Below, piece after piece: positions 18,418-28,663 of a DNA stretch of 64,000 bases. The first letter of the stretch is position 1; each line of letters starts with the position of its first letter. Source of the stretch: JBGMEA01 sp963674555 (GTDB lineage: Bacteria; Bacillota; Clostridia; Eubacteriales; Anaerofustaceae). Position numbers and translations under genes: made by a program. Under the pieces are notes generated by a model, which worked only from the letters and a program-made list of their open reading frames with translations, ran no database searches and was not told the origin of the DNA. Location: the NCBI GenBank assembly GCA_963674555.1, contig OY771429.1:682001-746000 (forward strand), written 5' to 3'.

Positions 18418-19632
18418 TTACATCGTTTCGAGTTGTCTTTTTTTGTATGATTTTATACTAATATATTCAACAGCTGCAAAAACCAATATCCAAATAGCGG
18501 GGAAAATTAAAACTGGAGTGAGCATTGTTGTGTTGAGCAGACCCATGAGACTCGTTGTAATATATGTAGCCAAAAATGTAGCAATATACTGGACTCCTAC
18601 AATTATACCCATTGCGAGTGATAGACAATTACTCGGTACTATTTTTGACGACTCTTGATACGCGTATGCGATTGAAGTCATATACGATCCTCCCATTAAT
18701 GTAAGGATGATAGGCATCAAGATCGGATGAGGGAAAAAATAAAGAAGAAAAAGGATAACCGACATAAGAGTAAACGCGGCGACTGATGAATAACTTCCAA
18801 ATTTTTTATAGGTATAGAAGAATAAAAAAGCAAAAATTGCACCCCCAGCAGTGTCAACCGATAAAGCTATTCCAGCATAAGTTATATCGCCCAGAGCATT
18901 TTCAGCTACATAAAGAGACATGAAAAATTGTGGCACAAAATAAGTTATACCTAATATAATAAAATTTAAAGTAAGTATCCAAAATCTGATGGGAAGTTGG
19001 GTAATACTTGCTTTAATTTGTATTTTTTTACTTTCGTGTTCTTTATTTTTAGCAAAAATATTCTTTGGTAAGCTTGGAATAAGTAGAGCTACCAATAATG
19101 TCATAATTGCAGCAGACCAATAAGTGTTAAAAGCACCCATCCAATGCCCTTTTGCGAGATAACCCGCAATAACCGAGAATAACGAACCTACAACTGCCAT
19201 TGCAGCATTATAGTATCCTAAATATTTCGCTTTTATATTCTCATCAATAAATAATTCTGCAATCATTGTAACAGCTGAAACATTGATATATGCTGATGCT
19301 GCACCACAAATTAAATTAACAGCAATCAGTCCATAAATACTTTTCTGATGCGTAAAAAGTAGTGCAGAAATCGTAAAGATTATACATGAAACTAGCAAAG
19401 CTGTTTTTCTATTAGTTCTGTTATAGATTGCAGGAGAAATAAATGAAACTAACATGACGAGAACATATGGACCTGAAATAAAGAAATTAACCAATAAAAT
19501 CTGTCCTGGGAAGGCATCATAAATATTGTAATTGATAACTTGGAAAATCGTAGAGTACATTACTGCAAATGTCGTGGTTATCAGTCCGATAAACAGAAGA
19601 ACTTGTTTAGATTTAGACATATTTAATAACAT
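18418..19632 (-). CDS. MFS transporter 2
   Basis: 404 residues, about 12 membrane segments, of the same subfamily as the carriers at 14355, 26927 and 32730. Conserved MFS loop elements are visible: PAIYNRTNRKTALL after segment 2 and FIDENIKAKYLGYYNAAMAVVGS around segments 4-5. ATG at 19632 with AAGGAG upstream; a second in-frame ATG lies four codons in. It is flanked by its own operator promoter and a terminator, so it is monocistronic. It probably moves the methylated substrate in or the demethylated product out; substrate unknown. Confidence 0.85.
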   Translation of the reverse strand: MLLNMSKSKQVLLFIGLITTTFAVMYSTIFQVINYNIYDAFPGQILLVNFFISGPYVLVMLVSFISPAIYNRTNRKTALLVSCIIFTISALLFTHQKSIYGLIAVNLICGAASAYINVSAVTMIAELFIDENIKAKYLGYYNAAMAVVGSLFSVIAGYLAKGHWMGAFNTYWSAAIMTLLVALLIPSLPKNIFAKNKEHESKKIQIKASITQLPIRFWILTLNFIILGITYFVPQFFMSLYVAENALGDITYAGIALSVDTAGGAIFAFLFFYTYKKFGSYSSVAAFTLMSVILFLLYFFPHPILMPIILTLMGGSYMTSIAYAYQESSKIVPSNCLSLAMGIIVGVQYIATFLATYITTSLMGLLNTTMLTPVLIFPAIWILVFAAVEYISIKSYKKRQLETM

Positions 19633-19775
19633 AAAAGACTCCTTTATAATAAAATATAGTTAAGTACATATACTCAATTATAATAGTCTTCACTTTCTTT
19701 TTTTGCACCACGACAGAGACTTTTATCCAATTGCATGCATTAAACAAAAATCATAGTATTAGAACGATCAGAATA

Positions 19776-19833
19776 TTAAGCATAATTAATTATAAGTACG
19801 CTTAATTTTAACATTGAGCTCTCATTCTGTCAA
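19776..19833 (-). promoter_or_regulatory. Promoter with tandem operators of MFS 2
   Basis: Minus strand: TTGACA (19833-19828), 17-bp spacer, TAAAAT (19810-19805). Operator TATAAGTACGCTTAAT overlaps the -10 (19791-19806), and a weaker site TTAAGCATAATTAA lies just beyond (19776-19789). Confidence 0.75.
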
Positions 19834-20132
19834 TACATTTTTATATAATTAATCAAATAAACAATATTATATTCCAAATACTTTAACTGCAACTTAATTG
19901 TATTAACTATCAAAATAACGGAGTGTTTTTCCGAGACAATATGACATTCACACTAACACCCATTATTTTTCTTTTGTATACTTAAGTGCAGCAGTATTAA
20001 AAATAGTGTAAATGCAGGTAATACCTAATGCTTCTATTAAAATAATTCTGATAGTACTTAAATCAAATTCTTTAATCAACCATACATTACGAATTGAATT
20101 TATTTTTTGTCATGGATATTTTAAAGTAAAAA

Positions 20133-20173
20133 AATCAAGTGACTTACTTTATTTCAGTGTAAATCACTTGATT
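20133..20173 (-). terminator. Terminator of the frameshifted URO-D gene
   Basis: AATCAAGTGA pairs with TCACTTGATT, with extra pairing inside; a T7 run follows on the minus strand. Confidence 0.75.
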
Positions 20174-20201
20174 ATCCTGATTATTCTTTATTGATTACGA
20201 T

Positions 20202-21573
20202 CTAACATGTCATCAAAAACATGAGTGCGAGAAGAGAGTCTTCAGCTCCCATTACAACGGATTTAGCCTCCTCTGAAGTGTTCGGAAATTCTTCCTTATA
20301 TTTTTCCCATGTTGTATAATATTTACTCTTAAATTCAGGCACAACTGAATGTGTATAATCTTCTTTACTGAAAATCTCACCTGTATCTTGCCCTGGATTA
20401 TCATATACACCATAGTCACGTACTGTTTCACAAACAGCAATAAGGTTTTCAATATTTATATCTGATGAAGATAATGGGCCTTTATCGAAAGAAAAGACAT
20501 ATTGTCCACCGGGTGCCATAATATCCAGCCACTCTTTTGTCTTGTCAATTATTTCTGCTTTTGTACAAGTCGTAAGGTTGACAAGAGGAAATCCTCCTTC
20601 AAGGATGTGTTTTTTACCTAACTTATCTTTAATTGCTTTTGCGTCGGTATATTCAAATGAAAATACTGAACCAGTTGGCAAATCATATACATAGTCTAAC
20701 AATCTTGTCCAATCATGTTCTAAGAAAGCAGCAGTTCTAATACCTAAAGAGGCATGATCTTCAACCATTCGTTTCCAAGTCGGCAACCATACTTCTGCAA
20801 AGTCTTTTTCCTCTGAGGTAAGTAGCCATATGAAGCTGGTAACCTGTAGTTGCATTTCTATTGATATTATTCAAATCAGGAGGTAAAGCTATTTTATAGC
20901 ACATTGCATATGAAGCTTCTAAAGCATCAATTAACTTTGAACGATGTCTTCTTACGTCACTTAATACACCAGAAAAACTTCGAAGTTGATCGCCTATCCA
21001 ATCCATTGGAGCGCGTCCGAATCCTCCCATTCCAAATCCTTCAAAGTAACCAAATTTTTCATTTAATTCAGCTATCATAGAAAAATCCTTGCTTCTCACT
21101 ACTTGCTGCATTATTGATTCCTGTGTTAATGCAGCTATTGCTTTGCCACCATACAACGTAGGATCTAGATGTTCATAGAGTCTTGGTATACATTTATCTA
21201 ATATGAATGCATAAGGATCTTTAGATAATTCTTCATATTCTGTATCCTCCATACAATGAGTATTAGGATGTTGCATATAACCTTTATCAGACATCAATTT
21301 ATGAATAGCACCCAATGTTTGTGTTGAAACCGGAGTATACGTGTTTCCATAATACAAAGCTGTGTCCGATGGAATTCTATCACTTAACTCGTTCAAAGCT
21401 CCTTTTAAAAGTGAAGGGTCCCAATATACAGCTTTTCTATCTACTTTTGCATAATCAGCTAATATTGCCGATGAAAGAGATATGCTAATCGGTACTCTTT
21501 TTGGTATTTTATTGCCATACACTGCAGTCATGTTTTCTGTACGTTCCTCACGCATTTTAGACGAATCTAACAT
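20202..21573 (-). pseudogene. URO-D family methyltransferase, frameshifted at an A5 run
   Basis: The first frame starts at ATG 21573 behind AAAAGGAG and runs MLDSSKMREERTENMTAVYGNKIPKRVP to HMATYLRGK; the second resumes DFAEVWLPTWKRMVEDH and continues through APGGQYVFSFDKGPLSSSDINIENLIAVCETVRDYG. Removing one A from the A5 run (T5 on the plus strand, 20805-20809) restores a single frame of about 457 codons. It belongs to the URO-D subfamily with the segment FSGVLSDVRRHRSKLIDALEASY, also seen in the intact gene at 31494-32657 (GFTGTMTDLRRHSSEVHDALE). A single homopolymer indel could be mutation, phase variation or assembly error. Confidence 0.8.
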
Positions 21574-21690
21574 TGAATATAGTCTCCTTTTATATTATTA
21601 TTTTTCAAATTAAGCCACAATGCCGAACACTATATTGATGCACTGCAATGTTATTGATAGAACAGACAAAATCAGTGTTTATCTATATAA

Positions 21691-21750
21691 TTTAAGCACG
21701 CTTAATTTTATGTACGGTTACAATTTAACATGATTATTTGCTTATGTCAA
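21691..21750 (-). promoter_or_regulatory. Promoter and operator of the frameshifted URO-D gene
   Basis: Minus strand: TTGACA (21750-21745), 17-bp spacer, TAAATT (21727-21722), with the operator TTTAAGCACGCTTAAT (21691-21706) about 15 bases further downstream, rather than touching the -10 as in the other copies. The divergent tetR remnant starts on the other side. Confidence 0.7.
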
Positions 21751-21886
21751 CAATTTTCAATTTTTTTTCTTTAATTTTTAAAATTTAATTGTATATAAAT
21801 TTGTTATTAATGTATAAAACTAATACTAAAACCTGTGTTATAATATTAAAATACATAAGATATATTAAGAAAGGGATTATTTCTTA

Positions 21887-22552
21887 TTGAAAAACTACGC
21901 GACTGGTTTAGAAACTCAAGAAAAAATACTGAAAACTTGCAAGAACCTTTTTTATAAGAAAGGTTACAATGAAACTACTTTTGCAGAAATTTGCAAAAAA
22001 GCAAATGTCAATCCAGGTTCGATTGCTTATCATTTTACCAATAAATTTAATATCGCTTCAAAAATATATGAAAACCTTATGCAACAATTCTATGAAACAA
22101 GCTTATTAATCTTTCCAGAACAGGATGAACTTCAACAAATAATGCTTGCATTGGGTTTGCATTTAAAACTAGTATTTAATGATTCTGCGTATCGTCGATT
22201 TATTTGGCAATATTACCTCAGTAAAAAAAGAATCATCAAGAGATAATTTTGACTTTACTTTTTCGAAGGTGCACGAAAAACCACATTCAATAATGTTAAA
22301 AAGAATGAATAAAAGACGTACAGATTTTTACCATGCTGCATCTGAAGGTATGGATGGCTATTATAGAATTATACATAGATAAACACATAAACGAACTTGA
22401 CTTCACAGAAGGAGCTCGTTATTATTATGAGCTTCACTATCTTTTTTTAAAACTATGATGAATTAACAAAACGAATAGATAAAGCACTTGATTTACTGGA
22501 TACAATTGACATTAAGCTTGATAAATTTAATATAGCAATTGAAAATCGATAA
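21887..22552 (+). pseudogene. TetR/AcrR-family regulator 2, multiply frameshifted
   Basis: The first frame (TTG start, NYATGLETQEKILKTCKNLFYKKGYNETTFAEICKKANVNPGSIAYHF) is a full TetR DNA-binding domain. After QYYLSKK the reading frame changes at an A7 run (22223-22229), again near 22360 (from EGMDG to IELYIDKHINELDF), and again at an A4 run near 22450. The last frame ends TIDIKLDKFNIAIENR at 22552. Joined, these give a protein of the same length and layout as the TetRs at 13477 and 34325. At best the N-terminal 119-residue fragment is made. It is transcribed divergently from the frameshifted URO-D gene. Confidence 0.85.
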
Positions 22553-22573
22553 ACTCATTACTGCTTATGCATA

Positions 22574-22603
22574 TTAGGACAGCATATAACTATGCTGTCC
22601 TAA
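22574..22603 (+). terminator. Terminator after the tetR remnant
   Basis: A perfect 13-bp stem (arm TTAGGACAGCATA) with a 4-base loop, followed by TTTTATTTTTG on the plus strand. Confidence 0.8.
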
Positions 22604-22634
22604 TTTTATTTTTGTAACAAGTCACAATTTACAT

Positions 22635-24111
22635 TTATGAAATTTCCAATGATGAAGTTTCTTTTGTTTTACCAGCCGCAAGATCTTCTTGGATTGCTTT
22701 AATTTTATTGTCATTCAAATTGAAAATGAATATTAAGCTTGCTAGTGAAATGCCTGCTAAGATTAATGGTAACCAGGCAAACAAGAAAGTAAGTCCAGAA
22801 GCAACCGTATCATTTATTGCTGCACCGCTTGCTACGAATTCAGTATAATTAACTGCGTTGAGTACAATCGCAGCAAGAACAGGAGTCATTGCCCAGGATA
22901 CATTAACTGATAGTCCAAATACAGTCATAATTAAACTGTCTGCACGCGCACCGGTTTTCCAAGAACCATAATCAGCTGATGCTGCAAATAACGGTTGAAC
23001 CCAGTTTTCTAACATACCCCATAAAGAATGTCGAAACCGCAAATAATCCAAGAAAAACTGGCGTTGAGAGTCCTTTAAAAAATATTGCGATTATCGCTGT
23101 TACTGCTACATGAGCACCCATTGCCATAACGCAACTTCTTTTAGATTCTTTGAAGATTTTCGTCCAAATTCTGCCAGCTAGAGCCCCTGCAACTGCACCG
23201 ATACTAAATAATGTGAAAAAAGCTCCCAGTAAATTAATATCGAGAATATAAGTAAATATGTATGTCCCGTATGCAACATATATGAAGAATGCAGTTTTAT
23301 GTAATGTGAAAAACAAGAAAAGTCCTAAAACTGGCCTATTTGTAAAGAGCGTTTTTAAAGCCGCTGAAAGAGGAATTTTTTTAGCTTTCGCTCTCTCAAC
23401 ATCCGCAATCCCTTCACGTTCTACATATGATCCCTTTACACCAAAAAGTGCTAAAATCCATCCAGTAATCAATGGGAGTCCAAAAAATATTATGGCTGCA
23501 ATCATATAACCTTTGTATTCATTTCCGGATGATGCTGCAGTGAACGCGACGAGCGCAAGTGGTAATATGTAACCAAAAAGTGCTTTTCCTAGTTCAGATC
23601 CAACTTTACGTGATACAGCAAAATATTGTCTATTTCCCGGGCTTTTTGCCATTTTAGGAAACATACCTTGCATAGGAACATTCATCAGTTGTTCAGATAA
23701 GCGCACAACAACTATTAGCACAAAAACCAAAGGGACAAGTGAAGAAAGATTTTTACCACCCGCCAATGCAGGAATTGACATAATCAGCATCAAAGATCCT
23801 AAAACACCTGTAAAACCCATCACTAACCATGGCCAATATTTGGATTGCTTAAATTTAAACCGATCAACAAAAGTTGCAAAAATTGGAGCAAAAGCCCAAG
23901 CTAAAACAGATGAAATAAGTGCCAATCCTGCTGTCTGATTAACTGAAAACAAGTAAACATTTGTTAAGAAAAATGTGAGGTAATAACCTTCTAAATTGAA
24001 GTAACCTGCAGTAGTAAAATTATATAAGGGAAATATGATTTTTAATCTGTTAAGTCTTTTTTTGTCTTCCACTTCCTGCTCGGAGGAAATAGTTGAATTT
24101 AATTCTGACAT
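22635..24111 (-). pseudogene. GPH/melibiose-type cation symporter, frameshifted
   Basis: The first frame (ATG 24111, MSELNSTISSEQEVEDKKRLNR) has the glycoside-pentoside-hexuronide symporter pattern: FATFVDRFKFKQSKYWPWLVMG after segment 2, and ten or so membrane segments. The second frame completes the carrier (MLENWVQPLFAASADYGSWKTG to ETSSLEIS). Removing one base from a run of four C/G (23017-23020) joins FFMG to MLENW. About 490 residues in total, normal for GPH. It is a different family from the other carriers in the island but has the same operator promoter. Confidence 0.8.
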
Positions 24112-24262
24112 AAGAGTCTCCTTTCTTAAATGAGAATATATTTTTGCAACTAATTGATCGTATACAGAAGTTTTTTAGTTGTTTCATATCAGCACAATAT
24201 TAAAAGGCAATATGAATAACAACTGAGTTAATCATTAACTTGAATATCGCATGCGAAAAATA

Positions 24263-24322
24263 TTTAAGTACGATTAAATTTAGTTGCGATTAAATTATAA
24301 TCCAAGATGATTCTAAAGTCAA
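24263..24322 (-). promoter_or_regulatory. Promoter with tandem operators of the GPH symporter
   Basis: Minus strand: TTGACT (24322-24317), 17-bp spacer, TATAAT (24299-24294), then two abutting 16-bp sites: TTTAGTTGCGATTAAA (24279-24294) and TTTAAGTACGATTAAA (24263-24278). Confidence 0.8.
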
Positions 24323-24647
24323 CAATATTGTAAAAAATTTTTTATACACAAACAGAAAATCAATATCATGATGCCGAAATAAAGTTTTCGAAAAACTTTT
24401 ATATTAACAAATTAATAAGATATATTATTGATCATAATTTATACTATAAAAAAACTTCAATAATCCTAAATATCATTAATGGTAAAGACATCGTAACAAA
24501 AGCGTGCTCATCGAAATTGTTGCCATTTCATTTTGAAGTAAAATTTTGTTTTCAGAATTCATTTAATCTTCATTCTTACACTCAATAAAAAACAAACAGC
24601 TATAACCAATTGGACATACGTGGTTATCACTGCTAATTTAAGCGATT

Positions 24648-24802
24648 CATAATATTATAATATCTCTAAAAAAGTAAGTATTTTTGAGATATTATATTAA
24701 GTATCCGTCTCTAAATAATATCATACGCCTTCTTGTTTCTCCAGTAAAGAAGGCAAACAAAGTCATAAAAGATATTATTCGCTATACTTGCCTTCTTTAC
24801 TG
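24648..24802 (-). terminator. Two hairpins downstream of the folate methyltransferase gene
   Basis: The first, next to the stop codon, pairs CAGTAAAGAAGGCAA (24742-24756) with TTGCCTTCTTTACTG (24788-24802) and resembles the main stem of the 320-bp repeats. The second, at about 24648-24697, is an A/T-rich stem (ATAATATCTC with GAGATATTAT). Together they probably end the long leftward operon. The remainder of 24323-24647 shows no gene. Confidence 0.55.
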
Positions 24803-24822
24803 ATATATCAAAATGGAGGTCA

Positions 24823-25629
24823 CTATTTAATTGGACCTATTTTCCCCTTTCTATATGCCATATTGTATTTCCTTCCGCTTTTGTCGATTCCTGCAAGTGC
24901 TTCGGCTCCATAAATCATTCCCATCATTTCTCTGTCTAGTGGATCCATAATCGCTGAATCCAACCCTGCTCGTATAGCCATTACCATACAAGCTTGATTA
25001 ATAACCTTTCTCATTGGCATTTCAAATGAAATATTACTGATTGCTCCAGTTATCTTTACGCTTGGAGCATACTCTTTGATTTTTATGATACAGTCTTCAA
25101 AATTCTTCATTGCCTGCGAAGCCGTCGCAAGTGCCATTACTGCTGGATCAATGTGTATCCGCTCGGGGACAATATCATATTTTGCGGCTTTATCTATCAT
25201 ACGTTTTGCAATATCCACCTTCGTTTCAACATCCATTGGAATTCCATGTTCCTTATCACAAGTCAATGCGATCACTTCCCATGTATTTCCCTGCATCATC
25301 GGAAATATTGTCTCACATTTCGTTCCTTCTTCATTCACTGAATTAAGCAACCCCGCTCTTTTTGTCGTTTGACAAAGTTCTGCTAAAAGTTTTTCATTTG
25401 GACTATCAATCGCTAATGGAGTATCTACTACTTCTTCAATAATTTTTATCATCCAATTCATGACTTTTTTCTCTTTGTCGGAATCTACACTTGCACATAC
25501 GTCAATAAAATTTGCGCCTGCCTCTGCTTGTGCGAGTGCTCTTTTTTGGATAAAATCTACATCCCTTTCAATAATCGCTTTTTTTACGATTGGTATCGTT
25601 CCATTAATTTTCTCGCCTATTATGATCAT
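24823..25629 (-). CDS. Methyltetrahydrofolate-corrinoid methyltransferase (MtgA/MtqA type)
   Basis: 268 residues, dihydropteroate-synthase-like barrel. Landmarks: IIIGEKINGTIPIVKKAI, AGANFIDVCASVDSDKE, DSPNEKLLAELC, LLNSVNEEG, and ITGAISNISFEMPMRKVINQACMVMAIRAGLDSAIMDP. This family moves the methyl group from methyl-corrinoid protein to tetrahydrofolate (or the reverse), so it links the demethylation enzymes upstream to one-carbon metabolism. It is the last gene of the 33.9-24.8 kb series, with a strong AGGAGGATATGTA start. It is a much better fit to MtgA-like enzymes than to dihydropteroate synthase. Intact. Confidence 0.9.
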   Translation of the reverse strand: MIIIGEKINGTIPIVKKAIIERDVDFIQKRALAQAEAGANFIDVCASVDSDKEKKVMNWMIKIIEEVVDTPLAIDSPNEKLLAELCQTTKRAGLLNSVNEEGTKCETIFPMMQGNTWEVIALTCDKEHGIPMDVETKVDIAKRMIDKAAKYDIVPERIHIDPAVMALATASQAMKNFEDCIIKIKEYAPSVKITGAISNISFEMPMRKVINQACMVMAIRAGLDSAIMDPLDREMMGMIYGAEALAGIDKSGRKYNMAYRKGKIGPIK

Positions 25630-25739
25630 TACATATCCTCCTCATTTATTGTCAAGTGGTAATATTTTTTATGATAGTCTTATTTGTATAACCGTAATGC
25701 TGACTAATTTTCTGTTTTTGAAGATGATCAAAATTCTTA

Positions 25740-26735
25740 TTAAAACATTTCTTCACTCATCTCATTTATAGCTTCACTTACTGCTTCATAAACTCCAGGA
25801 AATGTTGAGAAAGGTCCACCTTGTGTCAAATTTGGAATATAATATAATTTCCCGTTCGTCGTGCATGCTCGCCTTACTTCCTTCTTAATCAACTCGGGGG
25901 TCCAATCTGCTTTATCGAGAACACCGTTATTTAAGTCGCCCATAAAACTAATTTGACCGCCATATTTTTTTATCAAATCAGAAACATTATTTGTCGTTAA
26001 ACATCCCTGCCAAATATCAATTCCCATCTCTATCATTTGCGGAACCAGATTAACCGCATAAGAATCACTATGGTGCACAATTAATTCTACACCATTATCT
26101 TTCCAAGTTTTATAAATTTTTTTAAACGCAGGTACAATAAATTCACCAAACATTTCAGGTGACATAAATGAACTCACTTGTGAGCCCCAGTCGTCGTGAT
26201 GATATAGAGCATCTGGATGATAATGCTCGCAAATCAATTTGGCATATTTGCAATAGTATTCTGTTATAAAATCTATAAGTTCATGCATTATATCTGGTTC
26301 TTCATATAGATTCATTAAACAATCATCCATCCCCATCAATGAATGTAATAATTCAAATACACCGGGGAAAACACCCCATGCAACATATTGTTCACTTCTG
26401 TCAATTGAATTAATATCGGGGAGAAAAATATCCCATTCTTCTTGAGAATAATCAAGTTTCGGCTCTTTTACAACTTCTTTCCATATCGTTATATCTTTTA
26501 ACACTTTGTGTTCATCATCATGTACCGGGAATTGGCCTGGCGTTCCTTCCGGCCATCGCCATGTAATACCCCAAATATCTTTCGCCTCGGATCCAGGGCC
26601 TAACTCTTCACAACTTTCGGCTGCCGCCGTAATAGGATCGGCCCAAAATTGTTCCATAAATTCAAATTGATTTACAAACCTATCAGGTTTTCCTCCTTTA
26701 ATAGTTTCCAATAAATTTTGTCTTTTAGTTAACAT
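25740..26735 (-). CDS. URO-D family methyltransferase (MtaA/MtbA-like)
   Basis: 331 residues from the ATG at 26735, chosen for its AGGAGGAATATT site; the frame extends 22 codons upstream without one. URO-D superfamily features: KRQNLLETIKGGKPDRFVNQFEF at the start, YHHDDWGSQ, LIVHHSDSYAVNLVPQMIEMGIDIWQGC and ISFMGDLNNGVLDK. The histidine pair followed by a distant cysteine could bind the zinc that activates a thiol or other methyl acceptor. It precedes the MtgA-like gene by 110 bp. A terminator-like hairpin separates it from the MFS gene upstream, and TTGTTT-17-TATAGT on the minus strand could be its own promoter. Confidence 0.85.
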   Translation of the reverse strand: MLTKRQNLLETIKGGKPDRFVNQFEFMEQFWADPITAAAESCEELGPGSEAKDIWGITWRWPEGTPGQFPVHDDEHKVLKDITIWKEVVKEPKLDYSQEEWDIFLPDINSIDRSEQYVAWGVFPGVFELLHSLMGMDDCLMNLYEEPDIMHELIDFITEYYCKYAKLICEHYHPDALYHHDDWGSQVSSFMSPEMFGEFIVPAFKKIYKTWKDNGVELIVHHSDSYAVNLVPQMIEMGIDIWQGCLTTNNVSDLIKKYGGQISFMGDLNNGVLDKADWTPELIKKEVRRACTTNGKLYYIPNLTQGGPFSTFPGVYEAVSEAINEMSEEMF

Positions 26736-26820
26736 AATATTCCTCCTAAATTTATATATGGTATTAAATGCATTAAAATTATGTGATAGACTATATCTCA
26801 CTTGTAATAAAAAAACAAGA

Positions 26821-26886
26821 TTGCAAGACGATATGTTTCTTTATGTTTAAAGGATCAAAACAACAATAGATAATATCGTCGTGCAA
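26821..26886 (-). terminator. Terminator-like hairpin between MFS 3 and URO-D
   Basis: TTGCAAGACGATAT pairs with ATATCGTCGTGCAA, one mismatch; the minus strand continues TCTTGTTTTTTT. Confidence 0.65.
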
Positions 26887-26926
26887 TAGATAATTATTCA
26901 AACCTTTACTAATTTGAACTAATCCT

Positions 26927-28147
26927 TTAAATGTTAGAATTTTCAATATTTTCTATACTCTGATTTCGATTTTTCAATGCCAGTACCAATGAAATTAATC
27001 CACCTATTAATAAAATGCTTCCTATGTATACAAAAGTACTTGCATATGTTTCCCCTTTTGTAAATTGCATAATAATCAAAGGTACGTACGGCGCTAAAAA
27101 TATTGATACATTAAAAATTACTTGGTAAAAAGACATTGAAAGACTCATTTTTGATTCGGGTACTATCTCAGAAACAACCATCGCATAGTATGAAAGAGCC
27201 ATCCCATATGACGCTCCTGAAACCGCAGCTGCTATTGAGACCAGTAAACTGCTCGTTGCATATGTCAGAGTTACAAAACTTATACCACAACCTAAAAAGA
27301 ATATTACAGGCATAAATCTCCTAGTATGTATATATATCCTTCCAAATAAAACTCCAATTATAAAACTTGCAATTGTTCCTATAGCCGTCAATGTGCCAGA
27401 TAGAACCGAATTGCCCAATGCCTTTTCAGCTACATATATGTCTATACAATAATAAATAACACAATACAATGCGCCTATAATGAAGAATGCAGATAGCAAA
27501 GCGAACATTTTTTTTGTTGGATACTTCACAGTTGATACATCATCAGAATCCTTTTCCAGTTTGCCTTCTGGTGAAGTTCTTGGTAAGAAAAAAATAACTA
27601 ACAACAATGAAAATATTGAAAAAGCATTAATGTAAAAAGCATTTCTCCAACTACTTACTGCTATGATACCGGCAAAAAATGTCATAGCAATACCAAATAT
27701 CGCTGAGGTAGCTGCATACCACCCCATAACATTCCCGCGCTCTTTAATATCTGTGTATAGTTCTCCGATAAGTCCATATGCCACCACCCCAATTAAACCG
27801 GCAGCAACACCGCACAAACCTCGCATCACTGCAAGAAATACCATACTTTGTGTATAGGCACCCCCGACACCACCAATAATATATATTACAAATGCTGCAA
27901 TTAATATATCTTTTTTGCTTATATATTGTGCAAGTTTACCACTGATCAATGAGACTGGAATAGCTATAAGTGCTGGCCCACTGATGACAAAATTCATAAT
28001 AAATGTACTCGAATTAGGATATTCAGTAAATATTGATGAGATAAGCGGCACAACAACTGCGTCTGAAAACATTCCATACCCAGCGCATAAGATAGCTAGC
28101 TTAATAAAAAACTCTTTCTTTTTCATTTCTTTATTCCTTTCAATCAT
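26927..28147 (-). CDS. MFS transporter 3
   Basis: 406 residues, 12 membrane segments. LISGKLAQYISKKDILIA and YTDIKERGNVMGWYAATSAIFG are the conserved cytoplasmic loops. The C-terminal region (VVSEIVPESKMSLSMSFYQVIFNVSIFLAPYVP) is the closest relative here of the MFS fragment at 35174. It follows the corrinoid/CobW genes and is probably co-transcribed with them. Substrate unknown. Confidence 0.85.
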   Translation of the reverse strand: MIERNKEMKKKEFFIKLAILCAGYGMFSDAVVVPLISSIFTEYPNSSTFIMNFVISGPALIAIPVSLISGKLAQYISKKDILIAAFVIYIIGGVGGAYTQSMVFLAVMRGLCGVAAGLIGVVAYGLIGELYTDIKERGNVMGWYAATSAIFGIAMTFFAGIIAVSSWRNAFYINAFSIFSLLLVIFFLPRTSPEGKLEKDSDDVSTVKYPTKKMFALLSAFFIIGALYCVIYYCIDIYVAEKALGNSVLSGTLTAIGTIASFIIGVLFGRIYIHTRRFMPVIFFLGCGISFVTLTYATSSLLVSIAAAVSGASYGMALSYYAMVVSEIVPESKMSLSMSFYQVIFNVSIFLAPYVPLIIMQFTKGETYASTFVYIGSILLIGGLISLVLALKNRNQSIENIENSNI

Positions 28148-28252
28148 AAAATAATAAATCGTTTAATCTCAACGAATATCTCGTTCCTTCCAATTGTCAC
28201 CCTTATGTATAGTTTGTCTTGTCTGATAACTTCAAATATTTTTCAACTTAAT

Positions 28253-28663
28253 CTATAGGTATTTCGACAGTATCTTATCAACTATCTGTTGAAATCTCTC
28301 CTTTTTAAGCCCAAATACAATCGCTACACCTTCAATCGTATTTCCCTCTGATTCTAGCAATTGTTTATTAATTATTTCATCAGTAAGAGATACTCTATAT
28401 CTCTCTCCTTCACTTTTCACGATTGCTTTAATATGCCCTATATGACCTTTTGCTTGTTTTGTCTCTTGACCTATTGACTCAATAATGGCATATATAATTC
28501 TTTCGGTTTCTGGTTTCGATTTGTATATACAAAATTTGTAGGTGCAAATCACAGACATTTCATGAGTTGTGATATTTATTTCATAATCATGTTCCTTATT
28601 CGAATGAGCATTACATCCACAGTGGCAATGTTCATCATGTTCGTGATTGTCGTTTTGCTTCAT
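28253..28663 (-). CDS. His-rich metal-binding protein next to a CobW GTPase
   Basis: 136 residues. The N-terminus is a run of metal ligands (NHEHDEHCHCGCNAHSNKEHD), followed by a small alpha/beta domain (EINITTHEMSVICTYKFCIYKS) that I do not recognise. Its start codon overlaps the stop of the CobW-type gene, so the two are translated together. CobW proteins usually have a His-rich stretch and a C-terminal domain of their own; here the GTPase lacks them, and this gene may supply both functions in trans. A role in metal supply to the zinc- or cobalt-dependent methyltransferases is plausible but not shown. Confidence 0.7.
   Translation of the reverse strand: MKQNDNHEHDEHCHCGCNAHSNKEHDYEINITTHEMSVICTYKFCIYKSKPETERIIYAIIESIGQETKQAKGHIGHIKAIVKSEGERYRVSLTDEIINKQLLESEGNTIEGVAIVFGLKKERFQQIVDKILSKYL

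Noticed and set aside
20012..20194. 60-codon plus-strand ORF
   Set aside because: Runs through the terminator of the URO-D pseudogene and has no ribosome site.
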